Shown: positions 27,537 to 40,118 of the stretch, piece by piece
Numbering within the stretch: position 1 is the first letter of the stretch
Layout of the letters: every line of letters starts with the position of its first letter
Assembly (NCBI RefSeq): GCF_001729745.1
Contig: NZ_CP017186.1
Coordinates: forward strand, 3,844,001 to 3,908,000
Length of the DNA: 64,000 nt
Source: Enterobacter hormaechei subsp. hoffmannii
GTDB lineage: Bacteria; Pseudomonadota; Gammaproteobacteria; Enterobacterales; Enterobacteriaceae
Reading direction: 5' to 3'
The notes under the pieces: model-generated
Databases searched by the model: none
Told to the model about the DNA's origin: nothing
What the model saw: only the letters and a program-made list of their open reading frames with translations
Made by a program: the position numbers and the translations under genes

Positions 27537-29092
27537 GCCAGCACGCCGTCGCTCACGCGGAACACGCGGACCAGCTCTTTCAGGTGCATCGCCTGTTCGT
27601 TAAGGGATGCCGCCGCCGCAACGGACTCCTCCACCAGCGCGGAGTTCTGCTGGGTGGTGGCGTCTATCAGGCCAATCGCGCTGTTGATCTGCGAGATACC
27701 TTCCGTCTGTTCATGGCTGGCCTGGCGAATTTCACGCAGGATGACGTCCATCTCTTCCACGTTGCCGACCATGCCGTTGATAAGCCCGCTGGCTTTCTCC
27801 ACAAGGTTCATGCCGTCCTGCGTCTGGCTTGTGGAGCTTTCAATCAGCTGGCGGATCTCACTCGCTGATGTTGCACTTTTCTGCGCGAGCTGGCGTACCT
27901 CGCCCGCCACCACCGCAAAGCCGCGACCATGCTCACCTGCGCGCGCCGCTTCGACCGCCGCGTTCAGCGCCAGAATGTTGGTCTGGAAGGCAATGGCGTC
28001 GATCAGGTCGATAATGTCGGACATCCTGTTCGATGTTTCGTTAATCAGGCGCATTTTGCTGGTGACCTGCTTCATCATCTCGCCGTTGTTTTTTACCACG
28101 GCAGCCGCATCGGTAGACAGGTTCGTCGCTTCTCCGGTGTGGGACGCGGTGTTCTTCACCGTGGCGGTAATCTGCTCCATCGACGCGGCCGTCTGCTCAA
28201 CGGAACTGGCCTGCTCCTCCGTGCGGGCAGCCAGATCCTGGTTGCCTGCGACAATCTGCGCGGCGGCGCTGGAGATGTTTTCCGATCCGGTTTGCACCTG
28301 CTGCACAATCTCCAGCAGGCGCGTTTTCATCTCCATCAATGCGGTGAGGAGCAGTCCGGTTTCATCTTTACCGTGCGAGGTAATGCTGCCGGTGAGATCG
28401 CCATCGGCGATGGCCTCCGCAAAATTCACCGCGTCGTTCAGCGGGCGGGTAATGGATCGCACAATGAACCAGCCAGTCAGGCTGGCTGCCGCGACGCTGA
28501 AAAGCGTAATCAGGATCAGCAGCAGACGATTAGTGCGGAAATCGCCTTCCACCTGCTCGCCCGCACTCTGCATTTCATGATCCTGGATCGCAATCAGCGC
28601 CTGCACTTTCGCTTTATAAGACTGTTGCAGGTCCAGGGTGTTGGTCATCATCTCGTTTATCGCGCCCGCACGGTCGTTATTCTGCACGGCCTGCAAAATG
28701 CGGTAGCGCGAGTCAAGATATTGCTGGCGTACGCCGTGGATGTCCGCCAGCACCTGTTGGGATTTTTTATCCTTGAGAGCGTTGTCCAGCTCGCTCAGGA
28801 TTGCGGTGATGCGCTCGCTTATCGCCTTCAGACGCTGTTCTGATTGCGTCGTGTACATTCCCTGTTCGTCCAGCAGCATGAGCTGCTGCGTGCTGATAAA
28901 TTCCTGGAAGTTGTCGATTAACTGGTTCGCTTTTACCGTAGTTGGATAGTCGCTGGTAATAATGGTTTGCATTCCATTGTTTGCCCGATTCAGGCTCATC
29001 AGAGACAAGCTTGCGCTGACGACCATCAGGACAATAAATAATCCAAACGCCAGAAATAATTTCGTGCCGATCTTTACGTCATGTATGAACAT
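27533..29092 (-). CDS. Methyl-accepting chemotaxis protein, four-helix-bundle sensor
   Basis: A 519-residue class I chemoreceptor: transmembrane helix at about 11-31, periplasmic four-helix ligand domain (about 35-185), second transmembrane helix (about 190-210), HAMP (about 212-264) and a long cytoplasmic coiled coil with the hairpin tip [20 protein letters not shown] near residues 360-380. The C-terminus ends [10 protein letters not shown] and lacks the NWETF-type pentapeptide that tethers CheR/CheB in Tsr and Tar, so it probably depends on other receptors for adaptation. A sigma-28 promoter precedes it. Ligand unknown. Confidence 0.92.
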   Translation of the reverse strand: MFIHDVKIGTKLFLAFGLFIVLMVVSASLSLMSLNRANNGMQTIITSDYPTTVKANQLIDNFQEFISTQQLMLLDEQGMYTTQSEQRLKAISERITAILSELDNALKDKKSQQVLADIHGVRQQYLDSRYRILQAVQNNDRAGAINEMMTNTLDLQQSYKAKVQALIAIQDHEMQSAGEQVEGDFRTNRLLLILITLFSVAAASLTGWFIVRSITRPLNDAVNFAEAIADGDLTGSITSHGKDETGLLLTALMEMKTRLLEIVQQVQTGSENISSAAAQIVAGNQDLAARTEEQASSVEQTAASMEQITATVKNTASHTGEATNLSTDAAAVVKNNGEMMKQVTSKMRLINETSNRMSDIIDLIDAIAFQTNILALNAAVEAARAGEHGRGFAVVAGEVRQLAQKSATSASEIRQLIESSTSQTQDGMNLVEKASGLINGMVGNVEEMDVILREIRQASHEQTEGISQINSAIGLIDATTQQNSALVEESVAAAASLNEQAMHLKELVRVFRVSDGVLA

Positions 29093-29132
29093 ATTTACCC
29101 CATCGATGTGATTATTTCTCAGACGATCGCTG

Positions 29133-29159
29133 TTATCGGTAGGAAACGCGCTAACTTTA
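29133..29159 (-). promoter_or_regulatory. Sigma-28 (FliA) promoter of the chemoreceptor gene
   Basis: Read on the minus strand: TAAAGTTA, 11 bp, ACCGATAA, against the consensus TAAAGTTT-N11-GCCGATAA (14 of 16 positions). It lies 40-67 bp upstream of the start codon. Confidence 0.8.
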
Positions 29160-29280
29160 TGACTTTGATCGTTTTTTTATTTCTCACTTTCAATGAATCC
29201 GGGGCATAGCAATTAAAAATCGGGTACTTTTTTTAGTTACTTAATATTTCATTAACAACATAACTTATTCTGAAAAACAA

Positions 29281-29315
29281 AAAAGCCGTTTACCCCGGAG
29301 GAATAAACGGCTTTA
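29281..29315 (-). terminator. Terminator of aer
   Basis: On the minus strand AAAGCCGTTTA pairs with TAAACGGCTTT, followed by TTTTGTTTTT, just after the aer stop. Confidence 0.88.
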
Positions 29316-29331
29316 TCGAAGCATGCATTTC

Positions 29332-30852
29332 TTAATGCAGCACGGTAACCGCATCTTCAAGACGTCCGGCCCGGTGCTTAACCATCGCGGAAATCTGCGC
29401 GCTCTCTTCGACCAGGTCAGCATTTTTCTGCGTAATGCTGTCCAGTTCTGCCACGGCACGGGTCAGCTCTGTCAGGCCTGTCGCCTGCTCGGAGGTGGAG
29501 TGGCTGATCTGCGCGATAAGCTGCGTGACGTTTTTCACCTGCTCGACAATATCATCCATGGTACGTCCCGCGGCGTGGACCTGATCGGCGCCCGACTGCA
29601 CTTTGCTGGCGCTGGCGTCGATCAGCTTGCGAATATCGTTAGCCGCGTTCGCGCTGCGGCTGGCAAGATGACGCACTTCGCCCGCCACCACCGCAAAGCC
29701 TTTCCCCTGTTCGCCCGCGCGTGCCGCCTCAACCGCGGCGTTCAGCGCCAGAATATTGGTCTGGAAGGCGATGTCATTGATAAGCGAGGTAATAGAGCCA
29801 ATGCGCTGGGTACTGTCGGCAATGTCATCCATGGTTTTCACCACGGTCTGCATCACGGTGCCGCCCTGCGTGGCCGCGCTGCTGGCAGCCATCGACAGCT
29901 TGTCGACTTCGGCTGCGGTCTCAGAGTTACTCTGCACCGACGCCGCCATCTGGTTCATTGTTGCCACGGTCTGCTGCACGTTAGCCACGGTCTGGCGCGT
30001 GCGGTCGTTGAGATCTTCATTACCCTGCGCCAGCCTGTCGCTGCCGTCGCGCACGCTCACCACCTGGCTGGAGACGTCGTTGATAAGCCAGCGGCACATC
30101 AGCCCCAGTTGTCCGACGGCCCGCAGCATCAGCCCCAGTTCATCGCTGCGGTTAAGATGCTGCACGCTGTTACGCTCGCCGGTAGCGACCCTGAGCGCCT
30201 GCCTTGCGACGTTTTCCACCGGGCGGACAATCTGTTGCTCAAACACCAGGGTGCCAAGCAGCATCACCACGGCTGCCGCCACCAGCGAAGCCCAGCCTGC
30301 GGCACTGGCAACCAGCGTTGCGGCCATCACCGCAAAAAGTACCGCCATTACGCTACGCACTCGCCAGCGCAGCGGCATCGCCGGTAATTTGCCGAGCCAG
30401 CCTTTGCGCACCACCAGCCCTTTATGAATGCGTTTTTTGCTACGTCCTTCATTGAGCGCCTTATAAAGCGGCTCCACCGCGGCGACCTCGTCCTCGGTGG
30501 CGCGGGTACGAATGGACATATAGCCCGTCATCTGACCGTTACGCACCATTGGTACCGCATTGGCGCGTACCCAATAGTGATCGCCATTTTTACGTCGGTT
30601 TTTGACAATCCCGCTCCAGGGCTCGCCCTTTTGCAGCGTGTACCACATGTCGGCAAAAGCCGCTTTCGGCATATCGGGGTGGCGCACAATGTTGTGCGGC
30701 TGCCCGAGCAACTCCTGAAGCGTAAAGCCACTCACTTGCACAAAGGTGTCGTTAGTGTGGGTCATGTAGCTGTGGAGGTCGGTGGTCGACATAAGCGTGG
30801 TGTCATCGTCCAGCGGATATTCATTCTGGGTGACATAGTCAGGAGAGGACAT
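29332..30852 (-). CDS. aer: Aerotaxis receptor
   Basis: Energy-sensing chemoreceptor with an FAD-binding PAS domain instead of a periplasmic sensor. The ATG giving [20 protein letters not shown] matches the E. coli start; three upstream codons are discarded. The PAS domain (about residues 15-120) has [21 protein letters not shown] and [14 protein letters not shown], then come the F1 linker, a hydrophobic membrane anchor (about 165-210), HAMP and the signalling hairpin with [17 protein letters not shown]. It is expressed from a sigma-28 promoter and diverges from patA. Confidence 0.97.
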   Translation of the reverse strand: MSSPDYVTQNEYPLDDDTTLMSTTDLHSYMTHTNDTFVQVSGFTLQELLGQPHNIVRHPDMPKAAFADMWYTLQKGEPWSGIVKNRRKNGDHYWVRANAVPMVRNGQMTGYMSIRTRATEDEVAAVEPLYKALNEGRSKKRIHKGLVVRKGWLGKLPAMPLRWRVRSVMAVLFAVMAATLVASAAGWASLVAAAVVMLLGTLVFEQQIVRPVENVARQALRVATGERNSVQHLNRSDELGLMLRAVGQLGLMCRWLINDVSSQVVSVRDGSDRLAQGNEDLNDRTRQTVANVQQTVATMNQMAASVQSNSETAAEVDKLSMAASSAATQGGTVMQTVVKTMDDIADSTQRIGSITSLINDIAFQTNILALNAAVEAARAGEQGKGFAVVAGEVRHLASRSANAANDIRKLIDASASKVQSGADQVHAAGRTMDDIVEQVKNVTQLIAQISHSTSEQATGLTELTRAVAELDSITQKNADLVEESAQISAMVKHRAGRLEDAVTVLH

Positions 30853-30902
30853 AGTGAGCATCCCTTGCAGGTTATTTGAATGTTAATTTTGTGGCTTATG
30901 TT

Positions 30903-30929
30903 TTTTCGGCGATAAAAAATTTATCTTTA
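30903..30929 (-). promoter_or_regulatory. Sigma-28 (FliA) promoter of aer
   Basis: Read on the minus strand: TAAAGATA, 11 bp, GCCGAAAA, matching TAAAGTTT-N11-GCCGATAA at 13 of 16 positions, 51-77 bp upstream of the aer ATG. Confidence 0.75.
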
Positions 30930-31212
30930 GTTGTTAAATATGATTGAGATCGCAAATCTCGGTTAAACCGCACTTTTCGTACGCTTTTCTAATTAATTGA
31001 TTTAAAATACTTTCGACACGAAACTACCTACAAAGCATGATCCCCCGGCGCACACTTAAGGCGCATTTCCTGCCCTGGAGCAGTGCAATTGACGAAACCC
31101 CATCCCCGGCTCGTTATCCCTTATCCCGTGCGGCGCGCGATGGCATGATTAAATATTGTGCAACTTTGATTTCACCTGGCGTTTATCCCGATTTTTGTTA
31201 AGGCATCTGAGG

Positions 31213-32654
<1,442 letters not shown>

Positions 32655-32659
32655 AAAAC

Positions 32660-32732
32660 GCCGGGTGGCGCTACGCTTACCCGGCCTACAACATACTGCA
32701 GATGTCGGCCCGGTAATCGCAGCGCCACCGGG
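32660..32732. repeat. Pair of REP palindromes after patA
   Basis: GCCGGGTGGCGCTACGCTT-n-CCCGGCCTAC at 32660-32689 and the opposite orientation GGCCCGGTAATCGCAGCGCC at 32707-32732. The pair lies in the convergent gap with the XRE regulator gene. Confidence 0.85.
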
Positions 32733-32739
32733 CTGCTTT

Positions 32740-33342
32740 TTATCGGTGAAACTCTGCCACCGTCATGGTGAAGCGAAGCACGGTATCGCTTTCATTGGCA
32801 TAGCCGTGCGCCGCTTCCGTTTTCGCCACCGCCGACGCGCCAGCATTAACCTGTGCCACCGTCTCGTCCACCGTCAGGGTTAATACGCCTTCGTTCACGT
32901 GCAGCAGCTCAAACGTTCCCGCCGGATGTCCCGGAGAGGTGAACGTTTCTCCCGGATGCATCTCCCACTGCCACAGCTCAATCATGTCCGGGCCTGCGGT
33001 GCCTGCCAGCAATCTGGCGTAACCGCCCTGTGCGCCCCGCCACAGAACTGGGATCGCCTCTTCCTGAATAATGTGTACCTGCGGCTCGCTGGAGACATTA
33101 ACGATATCTGCGACCGAAACGCCAAGCGCGGCGGCCAGTTTACACAGAATGGCAATGCTGGGGTTGGCAGCCCCTTTTTCGATCTCCACCAGCATGCCTT
33201 TGCTGACGCTGGCGCGGCGAGAAAGCTCGTCCAGCGACAGTTTTTTCTCTTTCCGCCAGCTGCGGATACGGTTCGCGACGGCCAGGCTTACCTGAGCAAC
33301 ATCGGCGCCCGCGTAGGTCATTATATTGACTTTATCAGTCAT
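32740..33342 (-). CDS. XRE-family regulator with C-terminal cupin
   Basis: A 200-residue transcription factor. The N-terminal helix-turn-helix (about 20-75) reads RIRSWRKEKKLSLDELSRRA then SVSKGMLVEIEKG, and the C-terminal half (about 105-195) is a small cupin barrel with WEMHPGETFTSPGHPAGTFE and VTVAEFHR-type end. Such proteins bind a small effector in the cupin and usually control the adjacent divergent gene, here a B3/B4-domain protein with only 42 bp between the start codons. An internal ATG seven codons in is an alternative start. Effector unknown. Confidence 0.88.
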   Translation of the reverse strand: MTDKVNIMTYAGADVAQVSLAVANRIRSWRKEKKLSLDELSRRASVSKGMLVEIEKGAANPSIAILCKLAAALGVSVADIVNVSSEPQVHIIQEEAIPVLWRGAQGGYARLLAGTAGPDMIELWQWEMHPGETFTSPGHPAGTFELLHVNEGVLTLTVDETVAQVNAGASAVAKTEAAHGYANESDTVLRFTMTVAEFHR

Positions 33343-33384
33343 TGGTCACTACCATGGTATAAAACAGTCAATACAGGATTATTT

Positions 33385-34074
33385 ATGTCTCTTGTAGCAC
33401 CGTCAATAGATTCGCGACTTGTCGGGATCGCGCCCGGCTTTCGGGCGTTGAGCATTCAGGTTGAAGCCGCCCCGATCACCCAACCGGAGGTTGCTCCCGC
33501 CGCGCTGGCGCAGGTCTGCCAGCAGATGCTCAATGATGATGTGCCCTGGGCAGAAAATCATCTCGCCGCCTGGGATGAGGTGTTTAAAGCCTTTGGTGCA
33601 AAACCCAAACGTACGCCCTGCTCGGCCTCGGCTCTGCGTAAGCGCGTGATGAGAGATGGTTCGCTGCCGCCGCTCGACCCGGTGGTGGATATCTATAATG
33701 CCATCAGCATCCGCTACGCTATTCCGGTGGGGGGAGAAAATCTGGCGGCTTACGCGGGTGAGCCGCGCCTGACGCTGGCCGACGGCAGCGAGCCGTTTGA
33801 TACCTTTAAAGAGGGTGAGCCGGTAGTCGAAAACCCGGAACCAGGCGAAGTTATCTGGCGTGACGATCTTGGCGTCACCTGCCGCCGCTGGAACTGGCGA
33901 CAGGGGATACGCACGCGTCTGGACAGCCAGGCGCAGTCCATGTGGTTTATTCTCGAAAGCCTGCCGTCGATGCCGCTGGCGGCATTACAGGAAGCTGGCG
34001 ATGAGCTGGTGAGCAATCTGCAAAAGCTGATGCCGGGCGCGACGGCGCGTGTTCAGTTGCTGGAGCTGGCGTGA
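33385..34074 (+). CDS. B3/B4 tRNA-binding domain protein
   Basis: A 229-residue protein from the ATG giving MSLVAPSIDSRLVGIAPGF; the frame is open further upstream only across the regulator gene on the other strand. The core (about 60-220) shows RTPCSASALRKRVMRDGSLP, VDIYNAISIRYAIPVGGEN and GVTCRRWNWRQG, the B3/B4 domain found in the phenylalanyl-tRNA synthetase beta chain and in stand-alone proteins thought to edit mischarged tRNA or D-amino acids. The stand-alone function is unproven. It is divergent from and probably controlled by the XRE-cupin gene. Confidence 0.87.
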   Translation: MSLVAPSIDSRLVGIAPGFRALSIQVEAAPITQPEVAPAALAQVCQQMLNDDVPWAENHLAAWDEVFKAFGAKPKRTPCSASALRKRVMRDGSLPPLDPVVDIYNAISIRYAIPVGGENLAAYAGEPRLTLADGSEPFDTFKEGEPVVENPEPGEVIWRDDLGVTCRRWNWRQGIRTRLDSQAQSMWFILESLPSMPLAALQEAGDELVSNLQKLMPGATARVQLLELA

Positions 34075-34079
34075 ACAAC

Positions 34080-34211
34080 GCCGGGTGGCGCTTCGCTTAC
34101 CCGGCCTACAAAATCAACCCCCCCGTACCCGTAGGCCCGGTAAGCGTTAGCGCCACCGGGCAAACACCGCACCATCCCCCCGTAGGCCCGGTAAGCGCAG
34201 CGCCACCGGGC
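34080..34211. repeat. Cluster of three REP palindromes
   Basis: REP units at 34080-34109, 34131-34161 and 34182-34211; the first is inverted relative to the other two. The last is an almost perfect GTAGGCCCGGTAAGCGCAGC unit with CGCCACCGGGC. They fill the convergent gap between the B3/B4 gene and lsrG. Confidence 0.88.
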
Positions 34212-34217
34212 AAAACG

Positions 34218-34511
34218 CTACTCCGGCAACAACCCCACAAAGCAGCGTTTTTTGCGCGGCTCTGACATCAACTCTTCAAGCTTGCCCACGCACGCCAGAT
34301 AGTGTGGCGTTTGCTTATGCGCCAACACCGCCTCTTCGTCTTTATAGGCCTCATAGATAAAGAACCGGGTTTTCACCCTCGGGTCCTGCAAGACGTCAAA
34401 GCGCAGGTTTCCCGGCTCCTGGATCGCCCCCTCGTGGTTGGCGCGAAATACCTCCAGAAACTCATCCACCCGCTCGGGTTTGATGTTGATTTCCACCAGC
34501 GTCACGTTCAT
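34218..34511 (-). CDS. lsrG: (4S)-4-hydroxy-5-phosphonooxypentane-2,3-dione isomerase
   Basis: Last enzyme-coding gene of the lsr operon; isomerises phospho-AI-2 for further breakdown by LsrF. The 97 residues start [20 protein letters not shown], an antibiotic-biosynthesis-monooxygenase-like (ABM) fold, and include [20 protein letters not shown] and [10 protein letters not shown] with the active-site histidine. Its start overlaps the lsrF stop by 4 bp. Confidence 0.96.
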   Translation of the reverse strand: MNVTLVEINIKPERVDEFLEVFRANHEGAIQEPGNLRFDVLQDPRVKTRFFIYEAYKDEEAVLAHKQTPHYLACVGKLEELMSEPRKKRCFVGLLPE

Positions 34512-35395
34512 TTTGCTTCTCCCTGTTTCTCTTCCTGCCAGAACTGGAACGCCTCCCGGGCGCTCATGTTCTCGTGAACCACTTTCTTCACCGCCTTCAG
34601 CATGGCGAGCGGCGCGCTGGACTGGAAGATGTTGCGCCCCATATCCACGCCGGACGCGCCCTGGTCAATCGCCCGCCAGCACATCTCAAGCGCCTCATGC
34701 TCCGGCAGCTTTTTGCCGCCCGCGATAACAATCGGCACCGGACAGCTGGCGGTCACTTTTTCAAAGCCCTCGTCCACGTAGTAGGTTTTGACGAACTGGG
34801 CCCCCATTTCGGCAGCGATGCGGCTGGCGAGCGAGAAATAGCGCGCGTCGCGCGCCATCTCTTTACCCACGCCCGTCACCGCCAGCGTCGGCATGCCGTA
34901 ACGCGCCCCCGCATCCACCAGCTTGATGATGTTGTTGATCGACTGATGTTCAAACGGGCTTCCGATATAGACCTGCGCCGCCACCGCGCAGACGTTCAGG
35001 CGCAGCGCGTCTTCCATCGCCACCGCCACGCACTCGTTAGACAGCTCGCCCAGAATCGAGTTACCGCCGGAGGCGCGCAGCACCACCGGTTTGTTCGTCG
35101 CGGCAGGTACCTGGCTCCTGAGGATGCCGCGGGTACACATCAGCACGTCGGTTTCGCCAAACAGCGGCGCGATGGAGAGATCGATACGCTCAAGGCCGGT
35201 GGTCGGTCCCTGAAAGTAACCGTGGTCAAAGGCCAGCATCACCGTGCGGTTGCTCTGCGGGTTGAAGATGCGCGAAAGCCGGGACTGCATGCCCCAGTCG
35301 AGCGAACCGCAGCCCTTCAGGGTGTACGGCACATTCTGCTGCGGCGTACCGATGCCAAAATCCTTGCCGTCTTTGATGTCGTCTAAATCAGCCAT
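34508..35395 (-). CDS. lsrF: 3-hydroxy-5-phosphonooxypentane-2,4-dione thiolase
   Basis: Class I aldolase-fold enzyme of 295 residues that transfers the acetyl group of the isomerised phospho-AI-2 to CoA. Visible are [17 protein letters not shown] near residue 53, VLRASGGNS near 103, and the Schiff-base region [14 protein letters not shown] near 200 with its lysine. It lies between lsrB (11 bp upstream) and lsrG. Confidence 0.96.
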   Translation of the reverse strand: MADLDDIKDGKDFGIGTPQQNVPYTLKGCGSLDWGMQSRLSRIFNPQSNRTVMLAFDHGYFQGPTTGLERIDLSIAPLFGETDVLMCTRGILRSQVPAATNKPVVLRASGGNSILGELSNECVAVAMEDALRLNVCAVAAQVYIGSPFEHQSINNIIKLVDAGARYGMPTLAVTGVGKEMARDARYFSLASRIAAEMGAQFVKTYYVDEGFEKVTASCPVPIVIAGGKKLPEHEALEMCWRAIDQGASGVDMGRNIFQSSAPLAMLKAVKKVVHENMSAREAFQFWQEEKQGEAK

Positions 35396-35406
35396 TTGCT
35401 CCCCCG

Positions 35407-36408
35407 TCAGAAATCGTATTTGCTGATGTTCTCTTTGGTGAACACCACCCGCTCCGGCAGCAGCACGATGCCGTTGCCCTTCGCCTCATACTGGTAGCCC
35501 TGCACGCTGTTCGGCTCGACCTTCAGCGTCCCGATATCTTTCACCTCCACGCTGTCGCCAGGGTTAAGATCGCCCTTTTTCAGCAAACGATCGGCGACAT
35601 TGACCGCAATTTTGCCCTGCTGCACCACGTCCCACAGGCCGAAGGCTTTCACTGTGCCGCGCTCAACGTACGGACGCATCACGTTTGGCGTGCTGAAGCC
35701 GACAATCGCCACCCCTTCCCGCTTCAGGTTTTCCGCCGCCTGTGCCGCCGCCGGCAGGGCGTTGGCGTCCGGGGCGATGATCGCATCCAGATCCGGATAG
35801 GCTTTTAAGATCCCCTCGGCGGTTTGCAGGGATTTAGTGGCGTCGTTATAGCCAAACTGCGTGGTGACGACCTGCCACTGGGGATGGTCTTTCTCGATTT
35901 TGGCCTTCGCCTCTTTCACCCACTGGTTCTGGTCGGTGACGGTGGGGCTGGAGTAGAAGAACGCCACTTTCGCGTTCGGTTTGGTGACCTGTTTGCCTGC
36001 CATCTCCACCAGCAGGCCGCCCAGCTGTTCCGGCGTGCCCTGGTTGATGTAAATGCTGCGGCACTCCGGTTTGGTGTCGGAATCCCAGGTCAGGACCTTC
36101 ACGCCGCGCTGCATCGCGCGCTTCAGCGCCGGGCAGAGACCGTCCGGCGACACGGCAGAGACGATGATGGCGTTATAGCCCTGGTTGACGAAGTTATTGA
36201 TCAGCTGCACCTGGCCGGAGACGCTCGGCTCGGTCGGGCCGTCGTAAGTCACGTCCACGCCAAGATCTTTCCCCGCCTCTTTCGCGCCGTTGCCGCCGCT
36301 GGTGAAGAATCCCACACCCACCAGTTTCGGGATAAAGGCAATGCGGTCCGCCGCCTGCGCCGAAGCGAAGCTGAGGGCCATTGCCAGGACGAGCAGTTTT
36401 GTTTTCAT
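35407..36408 (-). CDS. lsrB: AI-2 periplasmic binding protein
   Basis: Substrate-binding component of the AI-2 ABC transporter, which also serves AI-2 chemotaxis in E. coli. From the ATG giving [20 protein letters not shown] it has 333 residues with a signal peptide cleaved about residue 20. Ligand-contact segments are conserved: [14 protein letters not shown] at the start of the mature protein, [11 protein letters not shown] and [13 protein letters not shown]. An upstream in-frame start would lie inside lsrD and is not used here. It is followed by lsrF. Confidence 0.96.
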   Translation of the reverse strand: MKTKLLVLAMALSFASAQAADRIAFIPKLVGVGFFTSGGNGAKEAGKDLGVDVTYDGPTEPSVSGQVQLINNFVNQGYNAIIVSAVSPDGLCPALKRAMQRGVKVLTWDSDTKPECRSIYINQGTPEQLGGLLVEMAGKQVTKPNAKVAFFYSSPTVTDQNQWVKEAKAKIEKDHPQWQVVTTQFGYNDATKSLQTAEGILKAYPDLDAIIAPDANALPAAAQAAENLKREGVAIVGFSTPNVMRPYVERGTVKAFGLWDVVQQGKIAVNVADRLLKKGDLNPGDSVEVKDIGTLKVEPNSVQGYQYEAKGNGIVLLPERVVFTKENISKYDF

Positions 36409-36409
36409 C

Positions 36410-37387
36410 TTACGCTCCGGATAGTTTTCTGAAGAGAGAACGCACCCATTCACGGTGCAGACTCAGCGAACGCCCCATCACCACCACAACCAGCAGCGCC
36501 CCTGACAGCGCGCTCGACACCTGGTTGGGGATACCAACCATCTGTAAACCCTGTTGCAGGTACCCCACCAGCAGCGCCGCCAGCGCCGTACCGACAACCG
36601 AACCTGAGCCGCCGTAGATATTCGCTCCGCCGAGCACGGCGGCGGTGAGCGCAGGCATCAGTAAATCGCGCCCCAGATCCGAACGCGCGGAGCCGAAATA
36701 GGAGACCATCACCAGCGCGGCAATCGCCGAGGCCACGCCCACCAGGCCGTACAGCGCATACGGCATACCGTTCACCGACAGCGCCGCATAGCGCGCCGCG
36801 CGCGGATTCTGGCCAATTAAAAACAGATGCCGACCAAAGCGCCCGCGATGGGTAATCAGCCAGAAGAAAGCGGTAATCACCGCGAACAGCACCAGCGGGA
36901 TCGGCAGGCCCAACACCGTGAGGTTAGCGAACGCCGTGAAGCTGTCCGGAAAGCCGCCGATCCCCTCGTAGCCCGTCGCGCCCGCCATGCCGGAGAGCAG
37001 CAGCGCCCCGCCGCCGTAGAGGTAGAGCGTGCCGAGGGTGATCACTAAAGGGCTGATACCGGTGTAGTGGATCAGCGCCGCATTCAACAGTCCGCACAGC
37101 AGGCCGAGCAGCAGCGTCAGCGGGATGGCGACCGCCATCGGCCACCCTGCCTGCATCATCACCCCCAGCGCGATAGCGCACAGGCCGATGGTTGAGCCGA
37201 GGGAGATGTCGATCCCGCCGCTGATAATCACCAGCGTGAGCGGTAGCGCCACGATACCAATGCAGATAAAGTCGCTGGTGCTGAACAGCAGCATATTGAT
37301 GTCGAGCATGCGCGGGTTGATGGCGCCGAAGAGCAGGATCTCCAGCACCAGTAAAATCAGCAGCGCGCTTTCCCAGTTAAGCCTCAT
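36410..37387 (-). CDS. lsrD: AI-2 ABC transporter permease LsrD
   Basis: A 325-residue ribose-type ABC permease with eight to ten hydrophobic helices. Family markers are [14 protein letters not shown] near residue 62 and [19 protein letters not shown] near 262. It pairs with LsrC to form the membrane pore. Start and stop lie within 1-2 bp of lsrC and lsrB, so translation of the operon is tightly coupled. Confidence 0.96.
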   Translation of the reverse strand: MRLNWESALLILLVLEILLFGAINPRMLDINMLLFSTSDFICIGIVALPLTLVIISGGIDISLGSTIGLCAIALGVMMQAGWPMAVAIPLTLLLGLLCGLLNAALIHYTGISPLVITLGTLYLYGGGALLLSGMAGATGYEGIGGFPDSFTAFANLTVLGLPIPLVLFAVITAFFWLITHRGRFGRHLFLIGQNPRAARYAALSVNGMPYALYGLVGVASAIAALVMVSYFGSARSDLGRDLLMPALTAAVLGGANIYGGSGSVVGTALAALLVGYLQQGLQMVGIPNQVSSALSGALLVVVVMGRSLSLHREWVRSLFRKLSGA

Positions 37388-38415
<1,028 letters not shown>

Positions 38416-38419
<4 letters not shown>

Positions 38420-39903
38420 GATTGCCCTCCAAACGCCAGCGCCATCATCCGGTCGAGACTGACGGCGTGGCGCGGCAGCTCGCCGCTGATCACGCCCTGA
38501 TGCATTACCAGCACCCGATCCGCGAGGCCGGGAAACTCATCAAGATCGCTTGAGATCATCAGCACTGCCACGTTCTGCGCCGCCACGCTTTTCAGCAGCT
38601 GGTAGATATCGGCGCGCGCCGATACGTCCACGCCGCGCGTCGGTTCATCGACGATCAGCAGCAGCGGATTGGCCTCAAGACAGCGCGCCAGCAGCACCTT
38701 CTGCTGATTACCACCGGAGAGCGTGCGCACGGTTTGATCCGCATGGTTGAGCTTGATCCCCAGCGCCCGGTGGTAACGCTCCACTACCGCAGACTCCCGC
38801 TTTCGCTGCTGCCAGAGCGACGGCTCGTTCAGCGCCACCGTGTTCCAGCGGACAGGCGCGTCGAGAAACAGGCCGGACACCTGCCTGTCTTCCGGCAGAT
38901 AAACCAGCCCTTTTTCCAGACGGGAACTGACCGGAACGGCGGTGATCTCCTGGTTCTCCAGCCACACCCGCCCGCCGCGTACCGGACGCAGGCCGTAAAG
39001 CGTTTCGGCAAACTCGGTACGCCCGGACCCCACCAGCCCGGCCAGACCGACGATCTCCCCGGCGTAAATCTCAAGGCTGAGATCGATAAACCCTTCCCCG
39101 GTGAGATCCTCCACCCGCAGCACCGGGAAATCCTGCGCCTGGGTTCGGCGGTTGCCCGGCAGCGCCAGCCACAGCTTTTGCGTATCGCTTAGCGACTTTT
39201 CCCGGCTGACCGGCGTCATGGCGGCGATCAGGGCGTTATCGTCAAACTGCACGGTTTCGCCGCTCAGCACCACCGCGCCGTCGCGCATCACCGAGACGTG
39301 GCTCGAAAGCATGCGAATTTCCGGCAGCTTGTGCGAGATAAAAACAATGCCAACGCCGAGATCCTGCAGCGCGCGGATCTGGCGAAACAGGCGTTCGGTC
39401 TCGCCCGGCGTGAGCGATGCCGTGGGTTCGTCGAGGATCAGAATTCTGGCGTTGCGCATCAGCCCGCGCAGGATCTCCACCATCTGCTGATCCGCGACTT
39501 CCAGAGTGCTGGCAGCGGCATCAAGATTAAGCTGACATTGCAGCTGCTGGAGTTTCTCCGCCAGCCGCTTTTCCCGATCTCGTTCGCGCGGCAGACGAAA
39601 CAGGATGTTTTCCCGCACCGTCAGGTTGGGGAAAAGCAGCGGCTCCTGTGGCACCAGATAAATGCCTAACCGGTGCGCCTGCGACGGGGTAAGCCGTGCA
39701 AAAGACTCGCCCGCAACCGAAAGCTCACCGCGATCCGGCGTTTCAACCCCGGCGATGATTTTCATCAACGTCGATTTTCCCGCGCCGTTACCGCCCATCA
39801 GCGCATGCACCTGCCCAGCAAGCAGCGTGAAATCAATGCCTTTTAACACAGGCACGCCAGAGAACTGTTTGCAGATGTCACGTGCCTCGAGAAGTGGTGT
39901 CAT
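38416..39903 (-). CDS. lsrA: AI-2 ABC transporter ATP-binding protein LsrA
   Basis: Fused double ATPase (495 residues) of the ribose class. The first domain has the Walker [13 protein letters not shown] near residue 37, LTPGETERL signature region and Walker [13 protein letters not shown]; the second has the degenerate [12 protein letters not shown], the signature [16 protein letters not shown] and Walker [13 protein letters not shown]. Two adjacent ATGs follow GCGGAG; the second (39903) has the better spacing. First gene of lsrACDBFG, divergent from lsrR. Confidence 0.95.
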
Positions 39904-40047
39904 CATCGCTCCGCTATTGAACAAATGATTTTTAGATTTAATAATGTTCAAAAGCGTAGACGGTGAACTATATTTACAACCGTGCAGGGATCACAGTTTT
40001 ATCGATTGAGATTCAGATAAACCGGAAAGGATCGAAAAGATCCATTT

Positions 40048-40063
40048 TGTCGCGTGGCTCACA
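40048..40063. promoter_or_regulatory. CRP-like site between lsrA and lsrR
   Basis: TGTCGCGTGGCTCACA fits TGTGA-N6-TCACA with two mismatches in the first half. The E. coli lsr intergenic region is known to bind CRP; this is the best candidate I see here. LsrR operators cannot be assigned by eye. Confidence 0.45.
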
Positions 40064-40118
40064 TTTTCACGCCGCACCATCACGAACATATGATCTAAAT
40101 TTTTATAAGAGTTCAACT

